Positions 12,843 through 27,327 of a DNA stretch of 64,000 bases are shown one piece after another. Each line of letters begins with the position of its first letter. Position 1 is the stretch's first letter. The position numbers and the translations under genes are program-made. The DNA lies in NCBI GenBank assembly GCA_907164885.2, contig OU015501.1, forward strand, positions 25,181,591 through 25,245,590, written 5' to 3'. The notes beneath the pieces are model-generated. The model saw only the letters and a list, made by a program, of their open reading frames with translations. It made no database searches and had not been told where the DNA came from. The stretch is from Dolomedes plantarius. Taxonomy: Eukaryota > Arthropoda > Arachnida > Araneae > Dolomedidae.

Positions 12843-15800
12843 TACATTTGTAGTAGGAATTCTAAAATCAGAGATTTTTATTTGCGAATCTATATTATAC
12901 TGTTCAGATCGTAAATCCCGAAATTTAAACATGGATATATATTTTTGCGAGGGCGATTATATTTTTCATATGTAGCAATGAAAATGGAATAATTTAATAC
13001 ATTATATATAAAATATCAGTGTAAAAAATTAAACCTATCATAAGTGAAGATTCTGCAGGAATACTATAAGCCCGATAATAATATTGAAGTGCTTAATAGC
13101 GTATACTTGAATCGTACAGCATTGTTATTAACTGGTTTCTCACTGTTGTGTGGGAAACGTCGTTTAGGAATGAAAAATTACTTTTTAATTTTAAGTTAAT
13201 TTTGAGCTCTTGCAGCCGTGTTCGCTACCAGCTGTCACAACTGGCTAACCCTTTTGGATTCTTCTGCAAGTCACTCATTTCGCAATTAGTCACTTGGTAA
13301 TCAGGCTGCACAGAATTTGGCAATTTATCCTACTGTTGGCGATTTTTACAAAAGAAAGTTTATTAGAGAAGAACTACTCTGTGTTCAAATGGTTTCTTCC
13401 CACTGGATAATTAAATAACAGTTCATTTTCATTTCACAAGCTTAAATTTGCCTTAAAACTAACAGGAGAGTTTATTCAATGGTGGTGTTTCAGTACGTAA
13501 TTCAGTTCTACTGAAATACGTACTGATAACTTACAAAACTACGTAAAGAACTTTATAATCTTTGAACATCAGTATTTAACTACATTTGAATACACTTTAC
13601 AACTTTTAAAATCTTTTCTTTACTATAAATGTTATAAATGATTGTGAGAGAGGGACTCCCATCTAATTAATTAAAGGAAAGCAAAAATTTAAAGGACTGT
13701 TTCAGTATAAAACTTTAAAAAGGGGTTATTAAATATTTATATGAATTGGGGGTGATGTCTCACCTCGAGGACTAAAGAGGATTAAATGTTTCCATGTAAA
13801 ACATTTTATCACAAAAAGGTGAGCATGTTTTAATAAAGAGGTCCGTTCAATCATGGGGGCAAATCTTTCATAGCTAGCTTTCTAATGAAAAGTGTCATTC
13901 TTACAGAGTATATAAATATCGAAAGATCCAAATATTACTTTCCATCTAAACTGCAACTTCAGTTTTAAGGAGTTTTTACTCCTAGTAAATAGAGAGCAAT
14001 CAAAAGAACCACGGTTTTATTTATACAGATATAATAGTAAAGATAAAATATGTAAAACTAAAAGGTACTTTGTCAAATATTTGCACAAATAAACATAAGC
14101 TACGAGGAGAAACTTCCTGTAATTCAAAGGTTAGAACTCAGCCTAACATTAGGCCCCTGGTAATTACTATCATTAAACGTTTGGACTGATTTTAAAATGC
14201 TCTAACATTTTTATAAGCCTCAATAATATATATTAGGGTAGCTAATATGAAGTTAAGTCAGAGTTAAGTAGCCTGATTAAAAATCTTAACCATAACTTTT
14301 TAATTTTTATAATTTATGCAAATTTTTATACATTATTAGAGTAGAGTTCAAACTCCGATGCTGCTCGGCACATGAAAGACAGAACACTTCTACGACTTCT
14401 TGACTGAATATTGTATTTCTTGTACTCGGTGTCAGCGTATATAAATGGCATCTATATATCATACTTCTACGAACTTTTATTGCAATAAATTAATGTACAC
14501 ATATAGATGACTCAGAAAAATTGACTGCCATCAAAATTTTCAAAATTGGACTATAAATCACGGTGCTGATCAATTGTTCAGCGAAGCGAGCCATTCATCA
14601 AAATTGAACAGCTGATTAACCTACGTGGTTGAGAAGCAGTTTTAGAGTCAGCAGATAGATAGATTTATTACTGTAGGACTCAAGTCAGGCAGTGAAAAAT
14701 ATTGTCGTTACTTACACCTCATAGCTATTCAGTGACATGTTTAACGGCTCTTTACATTATTTTATTAGAAGCAAAATGTCTCTGCCTTATAGTAAGTCTG
14801 CATGGATTATTTGATGGGATTAAGTTAAAAGGGATTAAAAATATTGCATATCGTGATTATAGCTGAGATATTTCCTTCTTTTATTTCGAAGGGCCTTTTA
14901 AACAAACAAGAGTTTTCTAACAAATAAAAAAGAGGATTTGCGAGAATTTGTCTTTAAATTTTAATTTTTAATATTCAATACTCGTTTAAATGCTATTATT
15001 ATGAGGTAGTTGAAAATGGTAAATTATTCTTCCCAGGACAAAATTATTTGCGTGTACAGTAAAATTAGATTGCGTAGATTGTATTTATTTTTATGTACAA
15101 AAGCCGGGCTTTTGACAATCAAGTCTTTAGCTTTATGTAGTTAAATATATAATATATGTTACACATATGTGGCACTGAACTAATTTTTTATTTCTATAAA
15201 AAAATTGCACTACAAGCCTTAATTCTCTAATTTTTTTTTCAATTTTCTTGGAAAAGAACTTTGTGTTTTGCCTTTAAATGCATTTTCATTTTAACAATTG
15301 GGATTCAAAGGAAGCATGTTAAAGTATATATTTTCTCTGGAAATGTAAATTTCCTTAGATTCCAAAATAAAATAAAATGCCCTTTATTCACAATGGCAAA
15401 AGTGAAATTCGCAATTTTTTTCTCAAGTGATTGCATTATTCTCAGACTGTTTCATACAATGTGCTTTGTTTCATTTCTACTTAAGACAACCACTAATTAC
15501 AACTGTTTCAAGAATGGTATAATATCTTTGGCTTCAACGATCAAAGGTGTTTTCTCCTTGATAAATAAGTTCCTTTTAAACGAGAATACTACGCAAAAGA
15601 TTTCAAATATGTTTCAATTTAATGAAGAAAAATACTTGTGTTGTATTTTCTGTGGTAAATCAAATTATATCTCAATATGTTGAGGATTGTGCGTCCATTA
15701 TTGGCAAGTATGTGATGCAGTCTGCATGTGACTTTTAATCTAACTTGCTTTCTTTTGTAATAGTTTTTTTTTTTTTTTTTTGCTTCTGTTTGCTCCAACT

Positions 15801-17834
15801 TGTTCATGAATAACGATGTAGTAAGTTCATAACTGATTTAACGCAGTCCCTTGCAAATAAAAAAAAATGATAATAACCTTTAGGATATTTGTTATTTTTG
15901 AACTTGAGTATAGAAGTAAATGAAATTTAACAATATTTAGAGTAGCAAATAAATTACGCATAACTCCTGACCGGATATCATTCTCCCAAACTTAAAAGGA
16001 ATGAATAAATGCTTAGGCCTGGCCCCTTTATTAAGCTACCCTGGGATTGAAGAATCCGACTGCATTCCCCAAATTTTGTTTTATTGTTTATTTAGAATGA
16101 AATACTGTATTTCCTAGAGAGATTCAATCAAAGTGTTACATACACTAACAAACTCTATTTCTACTAGAGCTTAAAGATACTTTTTTTAAGCAGATTGTAC
16201 GTTAATTTTCAAACATTTCTATCGTTTCAATGACAAATCATGTATTCACACTCGAGGGGATGTTATTGATTCATGAAATAACATCTAAGCGAAAAGAATT
16301 TTATCGCCTGGAACTTTTTTCCCGTATAAAATTATGGGCTTCTTTTCTTGTGATATCTTAAAGAAATAAAGAACCTTCTTCTTTTGAATAATTCCATGAA
16401 TAATTCCTGAAAAAAATATCTTTCGCGTACATTTATGAATATCATAAATCATTTACAAATCATAATTAAAACGAATGAAGGCTGTAAAATTTGCGGGTCA
16501 CCTGTAAGTTAACGTTTAATTACATTACATCGATTTATTTTATTCTCACCGTCCAATATCAAGACAGTTTATTTGCAGCGAAGAAATTCTCAACCTTCCT
16601 TAATGATTTGCTACAAATTTTCTTTGGCCCTCTAACCAGGGAATTCAGCTTTTCACTTAATTCCTGCTAATATCCGTAATGGATCCCCTGACAACACGAC
16701 GACGCTATTCAATATAGTGCTCTTGGCTTCAAGACTCTAATGACATTCAACGTCTCTTGATATTTATCAGAGTGGTATCTTTGTTCACTTGTATCACATC
16801 CAGTTCTTTGCAAATGAGTTCAAAGTGCTCTTAATTACTTCCAATAATATCCACAAAAGTCTAGGAAAAGTAATAATCACAGCCTTTCACATTAAACTTC
16901 ACGTGTGACAAATTGTTTTTAAAAAAATTAGATTGCTCATAAAGTGTATCAATTTTCTTAATATAGTAAACTTTACAAAACTTTCTTAATATAGTAAATA
17001 TGTATGTGTGCGAGTACATTTTCCATAAAAATGTTTTTATTTAATAAATGTGCATATTATTATGTATCTCTTATTTATCCGTTAGTACACAGCAGTGATA
17101 TTTAATCATATAGCGAACACAATATGAAACTTGATACCTGAGGTACGCAGAGTGATATTTTCTAAAAGAAAAAATTTACTCGTGAACACTGTAATAGGTT
17201 GAATTGAATAAAACCATTTAAAAAACGAAGTAAAATAAACTGAACAAGTAGTTCAATTATGCTTTCCATAACAGTTCCTAAAATTTTTAAACAAATATAA
17301 TTAAAAAGCTATTTTAAGAAGTTTACAATTATTGGGACTAATAGAAACAATAGATCGCTGCATTCAAAATCTATGTTATAGTCATTCCTTTATCTACACA
17401 TTTATATATGTGTTTCATTCTTTCCTTTTCCAGTACTTGTGACAAAATTTTACAATACAACCAAGTTTGTTAATATCCTCAATTTTTGTTGCTTTTTTTC
17501 TACTAAATGCATGTTTTCATTATACTGATTTGTATAAAATTATCTGGATTTTAGATGTGATTGGAATGGGTAAGCTAAGCTCCTGCAGCTAGCAAAACGT
17601 ACTTTTAATTCTAAAGCTATGAAACACTAAGTTTATAAAAGGTAAATTTTTCATCCATACCTATTAATGCCCATTAATATAAGACATATATGTATAATAT
17701 TAAAAAAGAAAAGCAGTGTTATAAGTAGACATTCGAGTAAACACGATTTTGATTTATAATCCGTTAGGTGAAAATTTGCTTATTAAATATAAAATATCGT
17801 TATTTCAGTCTTCACCCTTCAGTTTTATTCAGTT
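12843..17834. other. AT-rich stretch without a supported gene
   Basis: I see no supported gene in about 5 kb. A hairpin (13491-13525), a T16 run (15766-15781) and a 9-bp-stem hairpin near 16259-16284 are the only structures. The 140-residue frame at 15261-15683 is the longest here, but it is rich in Phe, Ile and Lys as expected from AT-rich DNA. It has no motif I recognise. Confidence 0.55.
13491..13525. repeat. Strong hairpin, 16-bp stem with 3-base loop
   Basis: CAGTACGTAATTCAGT (13491-13506) pairs with ACTGAAATACGTACTG (13510-13525), with one mismatch and the loop TCT. It may be the core of a miniature element or a random palindrome. Nothing else is attached to it. Confidence 0.8.
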
Positions 17835-18409
17835 TTAACCCTTCAGTGGGCGCGACCGTGTACAAAGTGCAACATTTTCGTAATTTCAAATGGTTTGTTT
17901 TTACATATAAGGTTTGAATGTTCTAAGCAGTTTCTATTTATAGCTACACCCTTTCTAAAGCAGGTCTGATTTTCTGATCTTTGTATTCCTTTCCATTCAT
18001 TATTAGATGTGATTTAACCGTGATAAACTGGATTACAATATGACAAAATGATGTAGTCGATCAAATATTCAGCTATTACACGGTATCCAGCATATCACGA
18101 AGATGGACAGTCTCATTGCTTTTTAGGTTTTTTGGACATAATAGGGATCCATTCGCAAGTTGTCCTTAGATCCAATAAACCGGACAGTTTTGAAGTAAGG
18201 CGATTGTATCTGTATTCTTTGGCCTTTAACTATAAACATATCTCATTACTATCAACATTTTATATCTTGTGTTAAACGCAGAATTATTAATTTCAATTTG
18301 AAAAAAAGTTCATTAGAAAAGGAATAATCAAGGTTGAATGAGACTTTGCACTTTGTGCCACTCGAGCCTGCTGGTGTTCCAAAAATTGGCGCGCCCGTTG
18401 AAGGGTTAA
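17835..18409. mobile_element. piggyBac-type MITE with TTAA target duplications
   Basis: TTAA lies at both ends (17835-17838 and 18406-18409). Directly inside are the inverted repeats CCCTTCAGTGGGCGCGAC and, read on the complement from the right, CCCTTCAACGGGCGCGCC. After a gap both arms share CAAAGTGCAA near 17866 and 18345. TTAA targets with CCC-starting ends define the piggyBac superfamily. The 567-bp interior carries no transposase; the frame at 18252-18566 is a shadow. This is a nonautonomous element. Confidence 0.8.
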
Positions 18410-18720
18410 AGATATTTACAATCATTTGCAGATATAAGGGCAAACTAACATTTAAAAACCCCATAAATAAATTATACACGTAAAGTTTTGCGTCCGAAAT
18501 AAGCCAAATATTTTTTTTCTTTACATTTATAAAGTAGTTATAAATTAAGAGATGCTCTAATACCATATTGTCATAAATGGCATATTCTGATAAATGACTT
18601 ATTCATAATTGAAATACCCTACTTACAATAGTTTACCAAATATAATTTTGTTATTCTAAGAGAATGCTTGGCAGAAATATGTAATAAAATAATGTAATTA
18701 TAGCTATCACCTATCTCCTA

Positions 18721-18925
18721 TCACTGCTATCGTGCGACTTTAAGAGAAACCGAAAAAAAGGAAATCAGATTGAGGAGCTGTTAAAAGCTGGCTTTATTAT
18801 GCAACCTCCTACTCAATATGCATCTCCTACGACTCTTCCATACAAACGTGACGAGGGAATAAAACTGTGCATTGATTTTAGAATATTAAACATTAACACA
18901 CTGATGCAGAACCTGTTACATGGGT
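18721..18925 (+). pseudogene. Ty3/gypsy-type reverse transcriptase fragment, frameshifted
   Basis: Conceptual translation shows YRATLRETEKKE, then after a frame change near 18766 the run QIEELLKAGFI and KLCIDFRILN. These correspond to the start of the Ty3/gypsy reverse transcriptase (the E-LL-x-G-I segment, the Y-x-SP segment seen as QYASP, and the C-x-D-x-R-x-LN motif). A second shift near 18895 leads into a TDAEP segment. No LTR, RNase H, integrase or YXDD box is visible nearby, so this is a scrap of roughly 65 codons of an old insertion. The flanks are ordinary AT-rich sequence. Confidence 0.75.
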
Positions 18926-21900
18926 AGGTTCTCTTTTGATCCTGTTCACTAAGGCTCTATTTTTTCCCCTATATTTAATCTCTAAATTACTCGCATATAA
19001 AAATACATGAGAAAGAGACTGAAAAATTTGCATACTCCTTCAATTTGAACTTGTATGAGCGGATAAGATTCCCCACTGGTTGAGAAAAATTCACCTTGCG
19101 TATTTAAGAGAATTCTTAGACCAAATTAGAATCGAATTCCTAATAAGCTTCACTTTCCTGACTACATAAACTTATTAAAAACTTTGAAGAACATTCAGTT
19201 CGTTTAGAGAAAAGTTTGTCAATACATGGGCAAGGTAATGGAAAATTAAAATAGTCAAAATTTTGAAAAGCAAAAATGAAAAAAATATTTTATTAGAGTA
19301 TGAAAGTGAAAGAAGACCGTTTTATGTTAATAATGCAAACATAGAAATGCTTAAAAAGTTGGTGTCATTGAAAAATTTAAAAGAGCTTCTAAAATTCTTA
19401 AGAAGTATCATTGGCAATGAAAAACTCTGTTAAGAAGATGAAAAATTAAGAGCTCCCACTGATAAAAATAATTATAGAAAAGTGTAATATGAATTACACA
19501 GAATAGTACGAGTTGCCAGTTTCAAAGACACATTAATTTTGAAATATCTTTCGTTTTTTTTTAATCTTAAATACTCTCATTAATATAAGTAGTCAGAACT
19601 ATAGTAAAGAAATGATATCCACTTGGTACACTGTGCCCAGCAGCTTGCCCTTCTACGAATTTACGGAGCAAAATTATACTATAACTGAATTATGTTTCTC
19701 TACCCGGAATAACTTGGGCAAGGAATGTTTTTATCATAATGGCGGCCATTTCTATAAATATATGATCATGCTGCTTTAATTTGACTGAAATGTATTAATC
19801 AACTCATTAAAGACTTCTAGATTTTCTCTAAATTTAAGCGATAAATTCCAACATGCCAGAATATCAGGTGGTTTCTAAATCTAAAATATTTCATTCATCA
19901 ATTATGTACAAAAAGGCATCTACTAATGTCGAAACAAATAATTAGTCAAGAAATAGTTAGTCCGGTATCTCATTATGCACGTCATTATTGTCATTTTATA
20001 AACCTTTAATCATGAAATCATACTCACGTTTTAGTTTATGTCTGTGATCCAAAATTCCAGCAAACTGGTAGAGCTCTAACTACTAAGAAAAAAACTGGTA
20101 AGAATAACGGTACCTTTTTCTTAAAGCTTAAAATTATAAGAAAATTTTCATCAGGAATTCATTCATTCAAGAATTAAAAAAAAATGTTAAACATCGGATG
20201 ACTAGTATATTATTGAAAAAAAATCTACTAAGATGGCTAGTATAATAACGTAAAACATTTAAAAATTTGCGAGTTAAATAAAGAAAAATGTCATAAAAAA
20301 GTATTCGCCTATTAGAACCTTTGCTATTATATGAAGAATAATAAAAAATTCCGACTTTTGGTGCTATAAAAGGTTTACATAATCATAACCGTCTAAACGG
20401 AAAACACCAGCATAAGGTAATTCAGGCAATTGGATAATATTTACATATACTTTTGAAAGTATTGTAACTGAAACGTATTACCAACAAATTTTTAATAACA
20501 AGTCCTTAAAAAAATCCTGAATGACCGAAACCCAGAATTCATCTCATCCCAATTGCACACACCTCCAGAGAAATTAAAATCTAGAAAATGTAGCTGAGCT
20601 AATAGATCAAAATTAAGACGCAAAATAATATTTTTACCAACAAAAATACTCTGAAATAAACTGTGAGAACACGACACTCTCAATTACAATGATTCTGCCC
20701 ATTCTGTGTTATATCCTTATATATGGCAAATTGCTTTAGCAGTTCTGTTAAAGAATGGTATTTTTCTACCTGCTAAGTAAGACGGACAATTACAAAATAA
20801 GACGTCCGTGAAAGAACCTTTAAATACAATGAGAAAAAATAAAATAGCGCATGACATGGACTTCATCAATTCAAAGTTTAAATAAGATCTTGTAATATAA
20901 CTTGAACTTCAGTATCCTAATGCACGAATGTAAAACCCTCCATATTCTGTTCCCAACGATATTTGGAGACAGTAATGTTACTTATGAAATTGATTAAACC
21001 AAGTCAGTTGAAGTCAAAGAATTCGAAATTTCCACAAGTAACAATGGCGTAGGATTTCACCTAACACATAAGTTTAATTTAGCGAGGAAAGTTTCATTAA
21101 TTCCAATAGCTATAACAAAGTCATTTTAATAAGTAATATGACGGTAAAAAAAAGACATTGTTTGTAAATGCTTCGATTTCAGCAAATTCTGATAAATTCA
21201 GAAGATTTAAAGTACAGCCAAATGTTCTCGTTAGAAAACCAGTTGACTTGAGTAAGAAAGACTTGAGTATTTTGATCTGTAGAACCTAATGTATAAATGC
21301 TATTTCAGAGTACTTTAGAATTTTTATTCCAATATATTAACTCGAATATTTTACAAAGGATCAGAGACCAATAAGAGCTAAAATACAACATATAGTTATT
21401 TATGATAAATTTGCATTTGTGTTATTTTTAAGTAGAAGGAGTGAACTATGTCTAAGGTGTTTTTATTATATTATGCGTTTATTTCATTCCTATAGATCGA
21501 TAAATACATATTTCGAAAGTCTTACTATTGGTTTGAAATATTGAAATGAGTTGATTCAGTTGAACTGTAGTAAATCATATGCATATTATTTTAACTTTGA
21601 ATATAAACGTTATTTCGGAGCATTTTAGAATTTTAATTCCAATATATTAGCTAAAATATTTTAAAGTCCTTTTGAGGCTTTCGTTAACTTCTAATTCTGA
21701 ATGAAAGTCATGAGCACCATGCTTCAGCTTTTCTATAAAGCTATGAAATATTTTAAATTCTCGTTATAATCTAATTTTCCTGTCGCGATATTTTTCTACT
21801 CAGTATGTTACAAATGAGGGAATTCTAGATACTAATACAGCTCGCACTTCTTATCTCACCTGTAAATGTTTTAGATCATTCTGTATTTCTTCTACTTCCC

Positions 21901-22009
21901 TAGTGTCTAACATGCGATGTAACTCAGCACTGGATTCAGTGTAGATACCTGTTCTGGAAAATTCCATAGCCACATTTTCTATTTACGCCAAATGTCGAAA
22001 TTTAACATA
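18926..22009. other. AT-rich stretch without a supported gene
   Basis: No supported gene. A short K/L-rich translation near 19340-19440 faintly recalls the region downstream of a gypsy reverse transcriptase, but it is too weak to call. The only clear structure is the direct repeat pair listed separately. Confidence 0.55.
21295..21660. repeat. Direct repeat pair, offset 310 bp
   Basis: About 60 bases around 21295-21355 recur around 21605-21660. Shared blocks include TTTAGAATTTT and ATTCCAATATATTA. The copies are diverged and lack terminal structure. Confidence 0.65.
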
Positions 22010-22257
22010 TCGCACCCCAGCATGAAAAGTGACACAAGTCAAAAAATGGCAATTTTGAGGTTATGGCATTGAAAAATATGTATAAAGTGCCCCATCATGC
22101 ATGAAAAGCGACACATCTATATGTCGCAATTTGTCCACCTGAGGGCAGTTGTATTAGTTTTATAGTAATACTAGTTCAAGTTGTATAGTATTCTTTAAGT
22201 TGATTTTTCTCAAATGCTGCACTTTCTAGTTGTGTCACTTTTCTTGCCGGGGTGTGA
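22010..22257. mobile_element. TA-flanked MITE (248 bp)
   Basis: The inverted ends begin TCGCACCCCAGCATGAAAAG on the left and TCACACCCCGGCAAGAAAAG on the complement of the right; similarity runs about 30 bp through GTGACACAA. TA flanks both ends (22008-22009 and 22258-22259). A third, diverged copy of the end motif (GCCCCATCATGCATGAAAAG) lies inside near 22091. The TA target fits Tc1/mariner-type or PIF-type activity. There is no coding content. Confidence 0.75.
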
Positions 22258-22519
22258 TATGTCAAAATTATATATACATATATGCAAAAATTATCCACAG
22301 ATCATCGATCCTAATATGCGAGATGAACAACGAAATGATGCAAAAGAAAATTAATTTGTAGCTCTTTTGAATGATTACCTATCATGGGTGGAGTGTTATT
22401 TTATTTTATTTATTGTTTATTCATTCAACAAGTCTGAGGAGACCTACGTTTAATAGAGAGAAGCAGGGGACAGTGGACCTTTATTTGAGCAAATCTTGTC
22501 ATTGTAATATTGATTGTGT

Positions 22520-23766
<1,247 letters not shown>

Positions 23767-24120
23767 CTCAGGGGCCATCACACTTACAAACTGGACGTGG
23801 AATCGGTCTGCCCACACTAGTCAGTCACTTCCTTACAGTCTTACTCCGTATTTCCCGGAACTACTTGCTTCTCGGGATAGAATTTTATTATAAGGCTTGC
23901 GGCGATAAGCCGAGCTGTCTTTGACGTCATCTTTGCTTGCTCGCCATTGGGTGAAAAGAGAGGTACCTGATTTGTACATGATTTTTTCCCCATGATGTCC
24001 GGAAAGATCTTGCTTGTGGAAAACTATCTACCACATTGGCGGATTTTCCCGTCTGCCTCGTGTCGCGTTTCACCAGCAATCTAGTCCCGGGAAATTCCGT
24101 CAGTGTGATGCCGCCATGAG
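23767..24120. mobile_element. GC-richer island with degenerate inverted ends (possible old hAT-like MITE)
   Basis: The left end CTCAGGGGCCATCACACTT (23767-23785) matches the complement of the right end, CTCATGGCGGCATCACACTG (24101-24120). Further in, CCGTATTTCCCGGAACTA (left) matches CGGAATTTCCCGGGACTA on the complement of the right. The left arm appears to hold an extra block of about 55 bases between these two matches. CAGGG-type ends suggest hAT, but no 8-bp target duplication is visible. The alternative is a host promoter or exon island. Confidence 0.45.
23932..23950. promoter_or_regulatory. CRE palindrome next to an inverted CCAAT box
   Basis: TGACGTCA (23932-23939) is the exact palindromic CRE, and ATTGG (23946-23950, CCAAT on the minus strand) lies within a few bases. 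The pair sits in the GC-richer island. The sequence match is exact, but I see no linked gene, so promoter function is a guess. Confidence 0.3.
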
Positions 24121-24529
24121 GACGGACATCCGCTTTCGGAATTCACAAAATGGACTATATCGCTAACGAGAACTCTCAATTTTTTAAAACATCACCCCGC
24201 CTCCTTTCTTCTGAGGCCACTGACGCAAGATGATTGTCGTCCATATTTTCTTCCCGACAATTTATATAAATTAATTTTATCTAACGGTGCCAAATTTTTA
24301 TTCAAACATATGATTATTTGTCAAATGTTTCCAAACGTTGCTTTTCAATTCTGTACAAAAGTCAAGAGTCACTGTTGCAACACTTGCACTGCTGCATTGC
24401 TGTTCTTGCTGTAACAGGTGTAAAGTGAATTACCAAAGTTTGACATTTTTTTTCTTTTTCTTCTAATCAACGTAGATATTCTCCTCGGAAGATCAGAAAA
24501 ATTCTGATCCTCAAATATCATTTCTCACA

Positions 24530-24568
<39 letters not shown>

Positions 24569-26944
24569 TATAATTACACTGGATATAACTAACTAGGACA
24601 GGAACGCACACTTAGAATGCAAATATAGCTTATTCAGTTCTGCCATATTCCAGTGTAAAAAATAATCATATGATTTTCATTAGATTATCGATACAAAACA
24701 TCCATTTTGTTCTCTTAGAATAGTTTCAAATTATAAAATATGGATGAAACAACTTTTAAACCATTGCTTAAATTATTATTTACCACAGTTTAAATACCCA
24801 CAAAACTTAAATAAATATTCTTTTCAAGATCACGAAGTTTCGTGGGAACCGTTAGCAAGTGCTTTATTTTTTACTTTTATTTCAAAATAACACTTTTTTG
24901 GGACATTTTATTCTTTTTTACGCATGAGAAAAATAGATGCCGGTTTATACATTATAAAGGAACAATATATATTCTTAAAAACAAAATTTTCGCACGACGC
25001 GTGAAAAATTCCCTTTTTTTGTGTTTTCATCTTTTCCATCTAAATATAGGCAATAGTTTTGTTGAAATAAATTTTTGCGAACAAAGCATTTCAAATTGTT
25101 GAGATCCGCTTGGCGGTATGGCAATTGTTATCTTAGTTCATAATTTATCGTCGTATCCTTTCCACTTTTTAATTGGTGCATGAAATTGTCTAATCATTTA
25201 GGAGTTGCATCTTGGGGCGAGATTTTTCTTTTGGTGGTCGGGCGACCGCATCGTTGTTCTTGCATTTTTGCATTGTAGAACTTTGAATGGCGAAACCCCC
25301 TCTCTAGCCTATGGCCTGCTTTCAATCTATAATTTATCACACTCAAGTACCCAGTCTAGAATCGGGCTTTAATCGCTATGCACTGGATGTAGCCTGATAA
25401 AAGTTTAATGGGGCCGCCAGGCAAGAAACCCATCGGATTCCACTCTTTTGGCACGCGGTCAAGTTGAGGCGAAGAGAAGGCGACTACACGTACGTAGAAC
25501 ACACAGGCGCCACTGTCGCAGATTACAAACTAGGAGAACACAAGCATACTACAAACACAATGACCAAATCGCATGCGCCCTGCCCTTAACGTTTATCTAT
25601 TTCACACTCAGGAAATCGTAAGCAAAGATTCGATACTTTCCATGCTACTCAGAAAATATGCAGATATGCTATCAAAAGTGATTATTGTCAATGAAATACT
25701 TTATTTTTCGGCATCCTTTATAAAATAATTGAATAACAAGTTTATTTAAATGTTTATAATTGGATGGACAAACCACGGGAGAAATGGTGGGAAATTAATC
25801 ATCACACATTTGTTTAACTATCTATTTATTATGTTGTTTGTCGAATATTGAAAATTTGTCTCTTGGAGAGAAAATTTTCTTTAGTGCTTAGAATAAGCAA
25901 GAACCGACATTCACTTGAATAGAAGTGACGATTACTTATTTTTATCTAGAGTTGTAAATATTCTTTCAACTAGTATTTAATTTCATAATTAAAGAAAAAT
26001 CTCATTTCACAGTGGTATGAACTTCTTTTATAAATCTTCTTTTATAATTAAAATAAACTACGACTACTCTTTGTTTCCTTCTAAATTAAGAATATATTTG
26101 GTCTGAAGCAATAATTTAGTAAGTATAAGATTATGAATTATCTTAATTGTCAAGTTACAGACATAACAAGCACATCTGAGAGTTCAAAAATCAAAAATAT
26201 TTATTTCGATTAACTCAATACACTTTTGACAAGATGGTAGGTAACACAAACGCGATAGACTTACACTTAAGATATCCCTCATTAATAAAAATAGAACAGA
26301 AAATCAAAAGCTTCTTCTTTGATTATCATTTCACTTCAATTTAATAAATATTTATTTCAAAATTATTTTATTAAATCTGTGAAGTAGTTATCTAGTCATA
26401 AAAGTCTTTGTGGTGCTATAACAGATTTTTTATACAGGGGTAGTTACTTATACTTTATTTCAAGATTAAATAAGGATTTTATTTAATTAAGTAATTAATT
26501 AATTAATTAATTTCGTATAAATTCTTTTACTTTCAGTAATTCATAAATTTTTCTCCTGTATTTTGTAGAGTGGAAATTCGCGTTCAACAAGCTTGTGTTC
26601 TAAAATCGCTATTCCTGATAAAAGACTCAAGTACACTAATATTAAAAGAGGATAAAGTTTATGATGCCTTTGATTTTTCCTGCAAATATGTTGAAAAGAA
26701 CTTGGCTATAGGATTTTAATTTGTCAGAAGAAATCTCACAAAGTGAACCGATTAAGCAGTTGGAAGGATAAATGCCAAACCATCCAAACTCAAACGGTAA
26801 CGAAGGCGGTCTACCAGGGGGCAGAAATTGAAATCCTGCAATTTTTAAAAGGTATATTTAAAATTAATCATAGATCACCTTTTGTTACATTGTTGGTAAA
26901 AGTATTTAGTATCTCTTACATAAGGTCAAAACAAACCGACTACA
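24121..26944. other. Mixed-composition stretch without a supported gene
   Basis: It contains a short (AT)n run at 24534-24564 and a moderately GC-richer part at about 25110-25600. In that part I find no coherent frame, splice-bordered exon or transposon ends. The frames at 24842-25102 and 26743-26958 have no known motif. A TAAT repeat lies near 26497-26512. Confidence 0.5.
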
Positions 26945-27025
26945 TGTACCCTCCTTGACATCGGGACTTGAACCTACAGCCACGTCGAAGGACAGTGCTT
27001 CAGTAGCTGAGTCATCGGCAGGTCA
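26945..27025 (-). repeat. tRNA-like sequence, probably tRNA-derived SINE head or tRNA pseudogene
   Basis: On the minus strand an exact B-box, GGTTCAAGTCC, follows an A-box-like TGACTCAGCTACTGAAGCA by about 35 bases, which is tRNA spacing. The T-arm stem does not pair well and no acceptor stem closes, so it is not a functional tRNA. A retroposed SINE body could extend toward lower coordinates, but I see no clear tail or target-site duplication. Confidence 0.5.
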
Positions 27026-27327
27026 AATTAATGTTAGGAAAACACATAATTTCATAAAAACTTACACTGCAAGAGGAGTGTTTCCTATTTTATACCCACG
27101 CCAACAAGTAGCTTTTCAAATAATCATTTTCAAGTTTATAATCCGAGTAAAATCCCAAAATATGGTGTAATGTCTGGAAGTCTGTTTGAATAAGCCATAG
27201 ACAGCATATGCAAACTGTGAACACATGATGGGTCAAATAAGACATTGGAGAACGCTGTGTTTGAATTACTTGATCTCCATTCAGACAAAGGCTACGGGAT
27301 TTTCATGGAAAACTATTAATATAAGGC

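Noticed and set aside
15261..15683. 140-residue plus-strand frame
   Set aside because: Composition matches random translation of AT-rich DNA, and I recognise no domain.
19330..19440. Possible continuation of the Ty3/gypsy fragment (a KNLKELLKFL-like translation)
   Set aside because: Only about ten residues resemble the connection region, with stops close by. Chance is likely in Lys/Leu-rich translation.
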